Positions 49,782 to 58,526 are shown, numbered from the stretch's first letter. The stretch: DNA of 64,000 nt from DATBLE01 sp036555585 (GCA_036555585.1 DATBLE010000002.1:1-64000); one strand, 5' to 3'. The notes: a model not told the origin generated them from the sequence alone. Made by a program: numbers and translations.

Positions 49782-51121
49782 GGATCGGCGTCTTCCACGG
49801 CCGCCGGTACTACCTCCGCAACTTCCGGACCGCACTGGACGAGCTGCTCGCCCGCGGCCACGAGCTCGTGCTGGCCACACCGGAGACCAAGGATCGGCAG
49901 CCCGGGACGCAGAAGTGGCTCCGCGACCGCGACCGCGTCTCGGTCCGGCTGTACCCCAACCGCCGGGCCGACGGGCTCGACCGCGCCGTCGATGTGCTCC
50001 GGGCCACCCGCGACGCCGCCAGGTTCGAGCTTCCCCAGCTTCGCGACGACTACGCCAATCGCCGAAGGGCCTTGCAGAAGCTCGCCCGCGCCGTCGGCGT
50101 GGAGAGCGGGCGGGCGCAGCCGGAGGACGTCCTCCCGCTGCTCCCGGACGCGTTCGAGCTCGCGCGGGTCGAGGCGCTCGTTCCTCCGATCGCACCGCTC
50201 GTCGACTTCATCCGGGCGCAGCGCCTCGACGTCCTCCTTGCGATCAGCCGGGTCAACTTCGGCGCGCCCGAGGCGGACGTGATCCAGGCGGCCCGGACAG
50301 TCGGCGTTCCGTCGGCGCTCGCCGTCTACAGCTGGGACAACTTGTCCAGCAAGGCGTTGATCCACCGCCATCCCGACCGGCTCCTCGTCTGGAACGAGAT
50401 CCAGGTCCGCGAGGCCGCCGAGCTGCACGGGCTGGCCGCAGGGGTCGCGGTCGCGACCGGTGCCCCCCGCTTCGACCCGTTCTTCGCGCTCCGACCGTCG
50501 GCAGGTCGCGAGACGCTGCTCGCCGGGCTGGGTCTCGACCCCGACCGTGCGACGATCCTCTATCTGGGATCGTCCGGCTTCGTCAGCAAGCGCGAGCCGG
50601 AGTTCTTCGAGGCCTGGCTGTCGGCGCTGCGGGCCCATCCGGACGAGCTGCTCGCCGGTGCGAACATCGTCGTACGACCGCACCCGGGAGCAATCGACGA
50701 GCCGGCCTGGGCGGGCTGGCGGCCGAGCGGCGAACGGGTCGTGCGGCCGGTCGTCGACAAACGTGCCCAGAACCTCTTCGACCAGCTGTCGCTGGCCGAC
50801 GCCGTCGTCGCGTTGAACACCACCGCCGAGCTCGAGGCCGCGATCGCCGACCGGCCGGTGCTGACGGTCGACGCGGGCGCGCTCGCGCCAGGACAGGAGG
50901 GGTCGGGCCATTTCCGCTACCTGCTCGAGGAGCAGGGCGGCTTCGTCGAGCACTCCGAGACCCTCGAGGAACACGTCGGTCGGCTCGCGCGCGCCCTGGA
51001 GAGCGATCCGCAGCGCGGTGCCCGGCGGGCGTTCCTGGAGCGCTTCGTGCGCCCGCGCGGCCTGGACGTCCCCGCCGGACCCGTGCTGGCCGAGGCGATC
51101 GAGCAGCTCGCGTCAGCCTGA
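49778..51121 (+). CDS. SWDN-family putative glycosyltransferase
   Basis: 447 residues. N-terminal RIGVFHGRRYYLRNFRTALDEL, SWDNLSSKA at 185-193, VWNEIQVREAAELHG, TGAPRFDPFF, YLGSSGFV, RPHPGAIDEPAW, VVALNTTAELEAAIADRPVLT and the shared GGFVEHSETLEEHVGRLA ending. Last gene of a three-gene plus-strand operon carrying four SWDN domains. Its end overlaps the convergent NeuC-like gene by 9 nt. Confidence 0.68.
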   Translation: MRIGVFHGRRYYLRNFRTALDELLARGHELVLATPETKDRQPGTQKWLRDRDRVSVRLYPNRRADGLDRAVDVLRATRDAARFELPQLRDDYANRRRALQKLARAVGVESGRAQPEDVLPLLPDAFELARVEALVPPIAPLVDFIRAQRLDVLLAISRVNFGAPEADVIQAARTVGVPSALAVYSWDNLSSKALIHRHPDRLLVWNEIQVREAAELHGLAAGVAVATGAPRFDPFFALRPSAGRETLLAGLGLDPDRATILYLGSSGFVSKREPEFFEAWLSALRAHPDELLAGANIVVRPHPGAIDEPAWAGWRPSGERVVRPVVDKRAQNLFDQLSLADAVVALNTTAELEAAIADRPVLTVDAGALAPGQEGSGHFRYLLEEQGGFVEHSETLEEHVGRLARALESDPQRGARRAFLERFVRPRGLDVPAGPVLAEAIEQLASA

Positions 51122-52297
51122 CGTCTGCGCCGGCTGCTCGACGTCCAGCACCAGCCGCTTCTGCACCGACGGCCGCACCTCGGCCAGCTTGTCGGCGATC
51201 CTCGCTCCCGCGCCACCGTCGCCGAACAGGGTGCTGCGCTCGTACGGGCCGTGGGCGAGCTGGTCGCGGATCGCGTCGGCGACCGCCGAGCGGTCGTGGT
51301 CGACCTCGACCAGGTTCGGCCCGCGCTCGCGGCCGCGCTGGCGCGACCCGACCGTGACCGCAGGCGTGCCGAGGAACGATCCCTCGCGCAGCGCCGCCGA
51401 CGAGTTGCCGACCATGCAGGCGCAGTGGGCCATCAGCTTGACGAAGACCTCGGGAGGCAGGTTGCGGAAGAAGTGGAAGCCGTGGGCGAGCCCGAGCTCG
51501 CGGAACGTTCGGATCCCCTTCGCGACGTCCTCCGACCCGGCATCGACGTTCGGCCAGAAGACGAGCGTCTGCATGCCCAGCTCCGCGACCGCCTCCAGGG
51601 TCGTGTTCACCTGGTCGAGTCCGTGGCCGTACTCGGTCGTCACCGGGTGCTGCATGACGAGCAGGAAGGGCTGCTCCGGATCGACCGGCGCGCCCGTGCC
51701 GCCGAACTGCTCCAGCACCTCCCGGCGCAGGCCGAGCTCGGTGCGCGCGACGAGGTCGATCGACGGACACCCCACGTTGAAGACCCACGCGGGATCCTCC
51801 CCCATTGCGATCACCCGTCGTGCGGACAGCTCCGTCGCCGGGAAATGGACGTGGGCGAGCTTGGTCACCGCGTGGCGGACGCTCTCGTCGATCGAGCCCG
51901 ACACCTCGCCGCCCTGCGTGTGCGCGACCGGGATGTTCATGTAGGCGGCCGCGACGGCGGTCGCGATCGTCTCGAAGCGGTCGGCGACCGTCACGACCAC
52001 GTCCGGCTGGAGGAGCTCGAACACCGTGGGCAGCTCGAGCATCCCGAGGCCGGTGGACTTGGCCATCGTCGCGGGGGTCTCGCCCTCGATGATGAAGCGA
52101 ATCGTGGCGTCGGGGTCGAAGCCGTCCATCGTCAGCACCTCGAGGGCGTTTCCGAAGCGCTCGAGCACGAGCGAGGCGCCCGCGACCAGCTGGAGCTCGA
52201 GCTCGGGATGGTCGCGTACGGCCTCGAGCGCGGTCTTGATCCGCGCGTAGTTCGCGCGGCTCGCGACGACCACGCAGACCTTCCTGCGATCAGACAA
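51113..52297 (-). CDS. neuC: UDP-N-acetylglucosamine 2-epimerase, hydrolysing (NeuC-like)
   Basis: 394 residues, the usual length. N-terminal VCVVVASRANYARIKTAL, VVVTVADRFETIATAVAA, VAHTQGGEVSGSIDESVRHAVTK, and C-terminal GNSSAALREGSFLGTPAVTVGSRQRGRE match NeuC/LegG-type enzymes more than WecB. It would release ManNAc (or a related sugar) plus UDP from UDP-GlcNAc, the first step of nonulosonic acid synthesis. NeuB- and NeuA-like genes lie just upstream in the same operon. TTG start with an 8-nt overlap (TTGTCTGA) of the NeuB stop. Confidence 0.85.
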   Translation of the reverse strand: MSDRRKVCVVVASRANYARIKTALEAVRDHPELELQLVAGASLVLERFGNALEVLTMDGFDPDATIRFIIEGETPATMAKSTGLGMLELPTVFELLQPDVVVTVADRFETIATAVAAAYMNIPVAHTQGGEVSGSIDESVRHAVTKLAHVHFPATELSARRVIAMGEDPAWVFNVGCPSIDLVARTELGLRREVLEQFGGTGAPVDPEQPFLLVMQHPVTTEYGHGLDQVNTTLEAVAELGMQTLVFWPNVDAGSEDVAKGIRTFRELGLAHGFHFFRNLPPEVFVKLMAHCACMVGNSSAALREGSFLGTPAVTVGSRQRGRERGPNLVEVDHDRSAVADAIRDQLAHGPYERSTLFGDGGAGARIADKLAEVRPSVQKRLVLDVEQPAQTSG

Positions 52298-53312
52298 CGT
52301 CTGCCTCTTGTAGCTGGTGGTCGGGCTCGAGCGTCCTCGCCGCCCGCCGCCCGACGAGCTCGGCCAGGCGCAGCGCCGGGATCCCGGTGCCGGGTCGCTT
52401 CGTGGTCAGCATCTCCGGCCGGAGGACGGCTCCCTCGGGGATCTCGACCTTCGCGACCACGCTCTTCTCGAACGTCGCCCGAGCCGGATCCAGCGACGGG
52501 TCGCGTTCCTTCAGGCCGTCGCCCATCGCCGCCTCGACCTGGCGGATCCCTTCGACGAGGCGCGCGAGCTCCTCGGGGACGAGCGAAGCATGGTGGTCGG
52601 GCCCGTACAGCCGCTTCGACAGCGTGAAGTGCTTCTCGACGGCGACGGCGCCGAGGGCAACCGCGGCAATCGAGGTGTGGATGTCCGGGGTGTGGTCGGA
52701 GAGCCCGTACGGGACGCCGAGCCGCTCGCCCATCGCCGGCATCGCCCGCAGGTTGACGAGCTCGGGCGGGCAGGGGTAGTTCGAGGTGCACTGCATGACC
52801 ACGAACTCGGACCCGGCATCGTGCAGGATCCGGGCGGCCCGCTCGACGTCCTCCATCCCGGACATCCCGCTGGACAGAAAGACGGGCCGGCCGGTGGAGG
52901 CGATCGCCTCGATCAGGGGCGGATTCGTCACCTCGCCGGAGGCGATCTTGTACGCCGGGACGTCCACAGCCTCGAGCAGTGCGACCGCCTCGACGGAGAA
53001 CGGCGACGAGAAGAACACGAGCCCGCGCTCCTCGGCAACGGCCTTCAGCAGGACGTGGTCGTCCCTCGACAGCTCCATGCGCTTCGTGAACTCGTAGCGG
53101 GGCTCGTCGAAGTGCGGCGGAGTCGGTGTGGACGGGAGCATCTCGGCGTCGGCGATGTGCGTCTGGAACTTGACCGCGTCGGCGCCGGCCTCGGCAGCCG
53201 CCTCGATCAACCGCTCCGCCTGTCGCACCGAGCCATCGTGGTTGTTGCCGATCTCGGCGATCACGAAGGCGCGCGGCCCGAGCTCTCTGCCGGCGATCTG
53301 CACGGCGGTCAC
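52290..53312 (-). CDS. neuB: N-acylneuraminate (nonulosonate) synthase, NeuB-like
   Basis: 340 residues. The barrel domain shows FVIAEIGNNHDGSV, DAVKFQTH, FFSSPFSVEAV, YKIASGEVTN, MQCTSNYP and GLSDHT, all typical of sialic/legionaminic acid synthases. A C-terminal antifreeze-like SAF domain (VVAKVEIPEGAVL...KRPGTGI) completes it. It condenses an N-acyl-mannosamine-type sugar with phosphoenolpyruvate. Which nonulosonic acid is made cannot be told; no LegB/PseB-type dehydratase is in the window. GTG at 53312 overlaps the GT32 stop (GTGA); a second GTG 9 nt downstream is possible. Confidence 0.9.
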   Translation of the reverse strand: MTAVQIAGRELGPRAFVIAEIGNNHDGSVRQAERLIEAAAEAGADAVKFQTHIADAEMLPSTPTPPHFDEPRYEFTKRMELSRDDHVLLKAVAEERGLVFFSSPFSVEAVALLEAVDVPAYKIASGEVTNPPLIEAIASTGRPVFLSSGMSGMEDVERAARILHDAGSEFVVMQCTSNYPCPPELVNLRAMPAMGERLGVPYGLSDHTPDIHTSIAAVALGAVAVEKHFTLSKRLYGPDHHASLVPEELARLVEGIRQVEAAMGDGLKERDPSLDPARATFEKSVVAKVEIPEGAVLRPEMLTTKRPGTGIPALRLAELVGRRAARTLEPDHQLQEADVV

Positions 53313-54013
53313 TGTACCCCGGGGCGTCTCAGGAACCGGCGCAGCAAGCCGCCCTGCTCCGCCCGGCCGAGCTTCTTCTGCAGCTTCCGCAGCTCCTCGC
53401 GGGCGATCGCCCGGTCGCGCTCCGCCCGCGCGAGGTCGCTGCGCAGCCCGGACTCGTCCTTCCACGAGCGGGCCGAGAGATGGAAGGCGTACTCCGCCTG
53501 GTCGCGCGCTGTGGCGTAGAAGACGTTCGGCTCGAACAGCGTGACGTCGTCGAAGCCGCCGCGGAGCCGCTCGAGCAGCAGCGGGCCGGTGCCCTCGCGG
53601 TCGACCGGCCCGTAGGTCGTCCGCGGTCGCACCTCCGCCATCGCCTTCGCGAGCAGTGGGTGGCCGGGCACGCAGCCGATCACGGCGTTCGACACGCGGC
53701 CCGAGTCCAGCAGGCCGAGGAAGCAGGTGACGCCGTCCAGCAGCGGGTCGATCGGTTGCAGGCATTCGAAGTCGGCATCGAGGTAAACCCCGCCGTGCCG
53801 GTGGAGCAGCTCGAGACGGAGGATGTCCGCGCGCTCGGCCGGCTGGCGCAGGCGGTTCCCCGCCTCGGCCAGCTCGAGGTCGCCCGGCAGGTCGTCCTCG
53901 GTCCAGAGGCGGTGCTCCCAGTCGGGGTGGAGGCGGCGCCAGGTCTCGCGCTGCTCGGCGTACGGGAATGCGGCCTCGCCGAGCCAGATCTGGTGGAACA
54001 CGTGCGGGATCAC
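53309..54013 (-). CDS. GT32-like glycosyltransferase (sugar-binding DXD region)
   Basis: 234 residues. IPHVFHQIWLG at the N-terminus, the acceptor segment RADILRLELLHRHGGVYLDADFECL with the DxD motif, and NAVIGCVPGHPL mark the OCH1/capsular GT32 group, retaining GT-A enzymes. The C-terminal about 45 residues are charged and probably helical (RSDLARAERDRAIAREEL), perhaps a coiled-coil or membrane-surface tail. A paralogue lies at 57764-58507. GTG start overlapping the NeuA stop (GTGA). Confidence 0.82.
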   Translation of the reverse strand: MIPHVFHQIWLGEAAFPYAEQRETWRRLHPDWEHRLWTEDDLPGDLELAEAGNRLRQPAERADILRLELLHRHGGVYLDADFECLQPIDPLLDGVTCFLGLLDSGRVSNAVIGCVPGHPLLAKAMAEVRPRTTYGPVDREGTGPLLLERLRGGFDDVTLFEPNVFYATARDQAEYAFHLSARSWKDESGLRSDLARAERDRAIAREELRKLQKKLGRAEQGGLLRRFLRRPGVQ

Positions 54014-54684
54014 GTTCTGTCTCCCCGCGCGACCAGGAACTCGGCGAAGGCGAGGTCCTCCGGCGTGTCGATGTCGAACGAGCGCTCGGCGGGCATCTCG
54101 TAGCCACGGATGTCGTCCGCTTCCAACCCGCGCTCGACGACGTCGCGGCGGAATGCGTACACCGAGCCGTTCCGCACCCAGAGTCGCTCCAGCTCGTGCG
54201 ACGGGGCCAGGCGATCGTCCTCCAGGTACGGCAGCAGCCGGTCTCCCTCGAGCCGCTTCAGCTTCAGCGGGTGGTGTGCGGCGTCCGCGCGGGAAACGGT
54301 GACGACCGATTCTGCGCCGGTGGATTCGAGCAGCGCGACTGCCCCGGCGACATCCTCGGGCGCGGTGAAGGGCGACGTGCACTGGATGATCGCCAGGGCG
54401 TCGAAGGGTCCGAGCTCGTCCAGGGCGTGCCGCGCGAAGTCGCGGGCGCGTGCCGTCTCGGTGGACAGCGCCGGCGGTCGCCGGAGCGCGACCACCTCGA
54501 GCCCGTCGGCCTCGGCGAGAATGCCCTCGTCGTCGCTGGAGAGCGCCACCGTCTCGAAGCAGCCGGCCGCGAGCGCCGTCTCGAGCGCGCGCCGCACGAG
54601 CGTCCGTCCACCCAGCACCGCCAGGTTCTTGCGCGGGACCCGGGTGGAGCCGCCGCGCGCAGGAACGAGGCCGAGGGTCCTCAC
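54010..54684 (-). CDS. neuA: CMP-nonulosonate cytidylyltransferase (NeuA-like)
   Basis: 224 residues. The nucleotide-binding start LGLVPARGGSTRVPRKNL is the CMP-sialic acid synthetase signature, followed by VALSSDDEGIL, IIQCTSPF and FDIDTPEDLAFAE. It activates the nonulosonic acid made by NeuB with CTP so that a transferase can use it. GTG at 54684 overlaps the methyltransferase stop (GTGA). Confidence 0.9.
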   Translation of the reverse strand: MRTLGLVPARGGSTRVPRKNLAVLGGRTLVRRALETALAAGCFETVALSSDDEGILAEADGLEVVALRRPPALSTETARARDFARHALDELGPFDALAIIQCTSPFTAPEDVAGAVALLESTGAESVVTVSRADAAHHPLKLKRLEGDRLLPYLEDDRLAPSHELERLWVRNGSVYAFRRDVVERGLEADDIRGYEMPAERSFDIDTPEDLAFAEFLVARGDRT

Positions 54685-55571
54685 GCGACCTGCAGCTCCT
54701 CGATCATCGCGGCCGCGTGCGCACCGAGCGCATCCCAGTCCGGCTCGCCCGGCTCTCCGGGTGCGAGCACGAAGCCCCAGTGGCCGTCCGCGGAGAGCCT
54801 CTCCGCCACGGGCTCGAAGCCCGCGCGCCGGAAGAACGCGATCGCCGTGCCGTGCGTGAGGTAGTAGGGGTGGTCGATCTTCGCGGCGCCCTCGACCGAG
54901 CCGTGCTTGCGCGCCGCGATCAGCAGGTCGAGCACGTCCACGAACGCGTGCCCGTCGTCCGCCGTCATCCGCCGCATCGAGTCGAGCGTCCGGCGGACGT
55001 CGAGCAGGTGGTCGACGGTCTGGCAGAGCAGCACGAGGTCCCAGCGCCGCTCGGCCGGATCGAAGTCCTCGGCGAAGCCGGCGATCGTCTCCATCCCGGC
55101 TGCCGCGGCTACTTCGAGCTCCGCCGGCGCCGGATCGAGCACCGTCGCCTCGGCGCCGAACGCGTCGCGAACGGCCGCGGCGACGATGCCGGTCGAGCCA
55201 CCGACGTCCATCACCGACCGCGGCGGCACGGCGAGGTTCACGCGCAGGTGCTCGACCAGCTCGGCGGCGTAGCCGTGCTGGTCCTCCTGGACGGTCTCGG
55301 CGTCGATCCGCCGCCCGTGGAAGGCACTGACCAGCGGCCGGTAGACGTCCTCGTAGAACACGCCGTATTCGCCCGGGGTCAGCCGGGGCGAGAGGAAGCC
55401 GAGCCCGCAGCGGCGGCACATCCAGAGCGATGCCGGGTAGCCGTAGCGGTCGCGCCTCGACAGCTCGGTCACGTCCGTCGAGCCACAGAGGTTGCACGAC
55501 TCGACCACCTCGGTCTCGCGCGCGGCGTAGTCGTAGCCGACCGCCGCGATCCGGTCGGCCCGCTCGCTCAT
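54681..55571 (-). CDS. Class I SAM methyltransferase with N-terminal zinc-binding motif
   Basis: 296 residues. A four-Cys motif (CNLCGS at about 26-31 and CRRCG at about 53-57) precedes SVMDVGGSTGIVAAAV, the SAM loop. This two-part layout is seen in sugar C-methyltransferase-like proteins with an N-terminal zinc region. It probably modifies a sugar of the nonulosonate-containing glycan. ATG start overlapping the upstream gene (ATGA). Confidence 0.8.
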   Translation of the reverse strand: MSERADRIAAVGYDYAARETEVVESCNLCGSTDVTELSRRDRYGYPASLWMCRRCGLGFLSPRLTPGEYGVFYEDVYRPLVSAFHGRRIDAETVQEDQHGYAAELVEHLRVNLAVPPRSVMDVGGSTGIVAAAVRDAFGAEATVLDPAPAELEVAAAAGMETIAGFAEDFDPAERRWDLVLLCQTVDHLLDVRRTLDSMRRMTADDGHAFVDVLDLLIAARKHGSVEGAAKIDHPYYLTHGTAIAFFRRAGFEPVAERLSADGHWGFVLAPGEPGEPDWDALGAHAAAMIEELQVA

Positions 55572-56470
55572 CCGCGCATCCTCTGCACCAGCGCGTCCCA
55601 GCCTCGCGCCGCCGCCGTCTCGACCGCCCGTTCCCGGATCGCGGCCAACACCGCCGGATCGGTCGGCAGCTCGCCGCAGCGCTCGATGTCGATCACGTTC
55701 TCGAGGTGGACGTACTCGGGAGGCGAGTGCTCGTCCAGGTTGGTGATCACGACCGCGCCCGTCTCCATCGCCGCCGCCACCGAGGTGTTGTTCGCCCGGA
55801 CGCCCTTGTCGAAGAACGCGGCGAAGAACGTCGTCCCCTTCAGCTCGTTGTAGACGGCCACGTCGGACAGGTTGCCGAGGAAGTAGAAGCCGGGAAAGAC
55901 GTCGCGCATCTCCTTGAAGATCGCCTCGGCGTCCTCGAGCGTCGCCGTCTCGTGGTTGGCCGCAGAGACGTAGACCTCGTACGGCCGGCCGAGCGCGTCG
56001 AGGAGACCGCGCAGCCGCCGGAACATGTCGGTGCGGACCTTGTGCGCCATGCCGAACGAGAAGACGGTCACCCCGGGGATCTCGTAGAGGCGCCGGTCGG
56101 TGATCAGGCCCGGCGCCCACGAGGGCTCCGCCCGGTCGGTCAATCCTCGGACGCCCTCGTAGATCTCCAGGTTGCCGCAGTGCACGCGACGGGCACGCGT
56201 GACGAGCTCGCGCTCGAGCTCGAGCCCGGAGAGCTCGTGCAGGAACAGCTCGCCGTCCCAGCCGTCGAGGCGCCCGGCCAGCGCGGCGCGGGTGGCGACG
56301 TCGAGCTCGCTGACCTTGAAGGAGAGCAGCGAGCTCCCCCAGCCGGGCCCGTCGTCGTCGAGGCCGTACAGCGGCACGCGTAGACGCTCTGCGAGCAGCT
56401 CGTTGAAGCGCGCGACGCCCGAGCGCAAGCCGCTGCGGTGATGGGTCACGACAGCCTGGACGGGGCTCAT
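55568..56470 (-). CDS. Putative glycosyltransferase, family not recognised
   Basis: 300 residues. AVVTHHRSGLRSGVARFNELLAE looks like a GT-B N-terminus. ITDRRLYEIPGVTVFSFGMAHK, YEVYVSAANHETATLEDA and ANNTSVAAAMETGAVVITN resemble the donor half, where an Asn/Thr-Ser-Ala-Met-Glu-Gly pattern often binds the nucleotide sugar. No named family is clear to me. ATG at 56470 is preferred over upstream frame-open codons because the conserved first strand starts there. Confidence 0.55.
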   Translation of the reverse strand: MSPVQAVVTHHRSGLRSGVARFNELLAERLRVPLYGLDDDGPGWGSSLLSFKVSELDVATRAALAGRLDGWDGELFLHELSGLELERELVTRARRVHCGNLEIYEGVRGLTDRAEPSWAPGLITDRRLYEIPGVTVFSFGMAHKVRTDMFRRLRGLLDALGRPYEVYVSAANHETATLEDAEAIFKEMRDVFPGFYFLGNLSDVAVYNELKGTTFFAAFFDKGVRANNTSVAAAMETGAVVITNLDEHSPPEYVHLENVIDIERCGELPTDPAVLAAIRERAVETAAARGWDALVQRMRG

Positions 56471-56490
56471 GGAGGCTCGCGCGAGTCGAT

Positions 56491-57318
56491 CTAGACGAGA
56501 GCCGCGCGGACGGGCCTCGAGAGCTCGTGCTCGCGCCCACCGAAGTCGACGGCGAAGCGAGAGCGCCCGTACTTGCCTTTCAGCCCGGGCTGGAGGTAGG
56601 TGGCGACCGCCAGGACCCTGGGACGGGCGCGGGCGAAGCCGCCGCGGTGGAAGCCGCCCGTGTCGCACAGCACGACCGTGCCCGCAGAGCCGCTCAGCAC
56701 CAGGCGATCCTCCTCCGCGACGGCGGCCTCCAGCTCCTCCGTGGGCGGATACCAGTCGTCGCTGCTGCCGCCCCAGCGCCAGAGCTGGCCGTACCGACCG
56801 CCGCCGGTGCTGCTGCGGACGTACTCGAACGGGCCCGCGCCCTCGTCCACGTCGGAGAGGTAGACGAACAGCTTGACCACGTGCTCGTGCTCGGGGTCGC
56901 GATGCCACCGCTGTGACGCGACCCGCTCCTGGGCGCCCGGATAGGCGGGCGTGTACCAGTTGTCGACGTAGAAGAGACGGGTGGTGGTCTCGCGGTAGGC
57001 GTTGACGATCCCGAGCAGCTGGTCGGAGGCGGCGATCCGAAGCCACGGAGAGTCGATCGAGAGCTCGGGCTCCTCGGTGGAGGCCTTGTCGAAGAAGCGG
57101 CGGAAGATCACCTCCTCCTTGCCCGACGGCCTGTCGCCCATCGCCTTCGCCGCCTCCTCCGACGCCGCGACGAACGGCGCGATGTCGCGCTGCGCCTCGG
57201 CCCAGAGCACCTCGTCGAACAGCTCGCCGAAGCGCAGCACCGCGATCCCGTCCCGGCGCAACGCCCCGAGCGCACGCTCCTGGACAGCCGACAGGCTCTC
57301 AGTCGCGGCCTGGGTCAT
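56491..57318 (-). CDS. Phytanoyl-CoA-dioxygenase-like Fe(II)/2-oxoglutarate enzyme
   Basis: 275 residues. The metal-binding triad is suggested by WHRDPE (His139, Asp141) and GFHRGG (His224), with Arg234 as the likely 2-oxoglutarate contact; this is the PhyH layout. It would hydroxylate a small substrate or a sugar/lipid precursor. Its place between a nucleotidyltransferase and glycosyltransferases suggests it tailors a glycan component. ATG at 57318; the gene overlaps the upstream nucleotidyltransferase by 20 nt. Confidence 0.8.
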   Translation of the reverse strand: MTQAATESLSAVQERALGALRRDGIAVLRFGELFDEVLWAEAQRDIAPFVAASEEAAKAMGDRPSGKEEVIFRRFFDKASTEEPELSIDSPWLRIAASDQLLGIVNAYRETTTRLFYVDNWYTPAYPGAQERVASQRWHRDPEHEHVVKLFVYLSDVDEGAGPFEYVRSSTGGGRYGQLWRWGGSSDDWYPPTEELEAAVAEEDRLVLSGSAGTVVLCDTGGFHRGGFARARPRVLAVATYLQPGLKGKYGRSRFAVDFGGREHELSRPVRAALV

Positions 57319-57748
57319 CCCCGAGAGCGTATCGCTCGAGCAACGCGGTGGACGAATGGAGAACGGTGTCGAGGAACACCACCTCGATCCCCAGCTCCTC
57401 GCAGGCCGTCGTCTCCGCCGCCGGCAGCCGGCCGCGCCAATCCGTGCCCTTCGCGTAGTAGCGCGGCACGAGCCTGCGGAGCACCGATTCGGTCGTTCCG
57501 GACGCGAGGTGCGTGTAGTCGACGGACCTGAGAGCGTCGACCAGGGCCCCGCGGTCGCGCTGTCCCATCAGCGGTGGATGCTTGCGCGCGACCCAGTCGT
57601 CGGGAGCGACGTTGCACAGGACGGGCAGGCCCAGGGCGGCGGCAGCCTCGAAGTAGGCGACGTGGCCGGGGTGGAGGAGGTCGAAGCCGCCGTCGACCAT
57701 CGTCACCCGCCCGCGGTACTCGGCGAGGTCGTCGGTGGAAAGGATCAC
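57299..57748 (-). CDS. Cytidylyltransferase-like nucleotidyltransferase
   Basis: 149 residues. MVDGGFDLLHPGHVAYFEAA contains the HxGH active site (HPGH), and the end of the fold is AETTACEELGIEVVFLDTVLHSS. Such proteins (TagD, RfaE-C, HddC relatives) join CTP or ATP to a small phosphorylated compound. The substrate is unknown; an ISSTS-type motif is not evident. The reading frame is open far upstream as a shadow of the divergent gene. GTG at 57748 is the first sensible start. Confidence 0.78.
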   Translation of the reverse strand: MILSTDDLAEYRGRVTMVDGGFDLLHPGHVAYFEAAAALGLPVLCNVAPDDWVARKHPPLMGQRDRGALVDALRSVDYTHLASGTTESVLRRLVPRYYAKGTDWRGRLPAAETTACEELGIEVVFLDTVLHSSTALLERYALGDDPGRD

Positions 57749-57751
57749 TGG

Positions 57752-57757
57752 TAGCTT
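57752..57757 (+). promoter_or_regulatory. -10 box TAGCTT, leaderless start predicted
   Basis: TAGCTT ends 6 nt before the GTG at 57764. The divergent gap is only 15 nt, so the promoter must extend into the neighbouring coding sequence. Confidence 0.45.
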
Positions 57758-57763
57758 CCGGGC

Positions 57764-58507
57764 GTGCGCATCCCGCGCATCTTCCATCAGATCTGGGTCG
57801 GACCGGACCCGTTTCCCGAGGAGTTCCTGCCCTACCGGCAGAGCTGGCTCGACCTCAATCCGGGCTGGGAGCTGAAGCTCTGGACGGACGACAACTTCCC
57901 GAAGCCCGAGGAGCTCCGCCGGCCGGAGGCGGCCGAGTGGCTGCGAGCCCCCTGGGAGCGCGGGGACATCTTCCGGCTGGAGGTCCTCTGGCGCCAGGGC
58001 GGCGTCCACGTCGACACCGACTTCGAATGCAGGAGGCCGATCGAGCCGCTGATCGGGGACGTCGACCTCTTCATCGGCCTGCGCAAGCCGAACAAGGTGA
58101 ACGGTGCCCTGATGGGATCGGTGCCCGGCCATCCGCTGCTCGAGCGCGGCCTCGAAGAGATCCGCCCGCGGCAGAAGTACGGGATGCGCATGGGAGCCGG
58201 GTACGCAAACGTCAAGGACGAGACCGGGCCGCAGTTCCTCGACCACCTCCTGCTCGGCCGGCCGGAGGTCAGGCTCTTCGACCCGCCGGTCTTCTATCCG
58301 CGTACGCCGGACGAGCTGGAGACCGCCTACGCGATCCACCACCGCGCGAGGGCGTGGAAGGACGACGAGGGCGTCCGCGACTCCCTGCGCAAGGCCGAGC
58401 AACGCCTGCTGCGCTCGCAGGCGGAGACGCTCGAGTGGCGCGAGCGGTACGAGGCGGCGGCCGCAGAGCTGGAGCGACTGCGCGCGGTCTCGTCGTCCCC
58501 GAGCTGA
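57764..58507 (+). CDS. GT32-like glycosyltransferase
   Basis: 247 residues, paralogue of 53309-54013. IPRIFHQIWVGPDPFPEE, RGDIFRLEVLWRQGGVHVDTDFEC with the DxD motif (DTD), and GSVPGHPLLERG. A long charged helical tail (about 200-247, LRKAEQRLLRSQAETLEW) looks like a coiled coil. GTG start. It probably adds a sugar to the nonulosonate-containing glycan, given its position next to that operon. Confidence 0.82.
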   Translation: MRIPRIFHQIWVGPDPFPEEFLPYRQSWLDLNPGWELKLWTDDNFPKPEELRRPEAAEWLRAPWERGDIFRLEVLWRQGGVHVDTDFECRRPIEPLIGDVDLFIGLRKPNKVNGALMGSVPGHPLLERGLEEIRPRQKYGMRMGAGYANVKDETGPQFLDHLLLGRPEVRLFDPPVFYPRTPDELETAYAIHHRARAWKDDEGVRDSLRKAEQRLLRSQAETLEWRERYEAAAAELERLRAVSSSPS

Positions 58508-58526
58508 CGGCCTCGCGCCGGCACCG

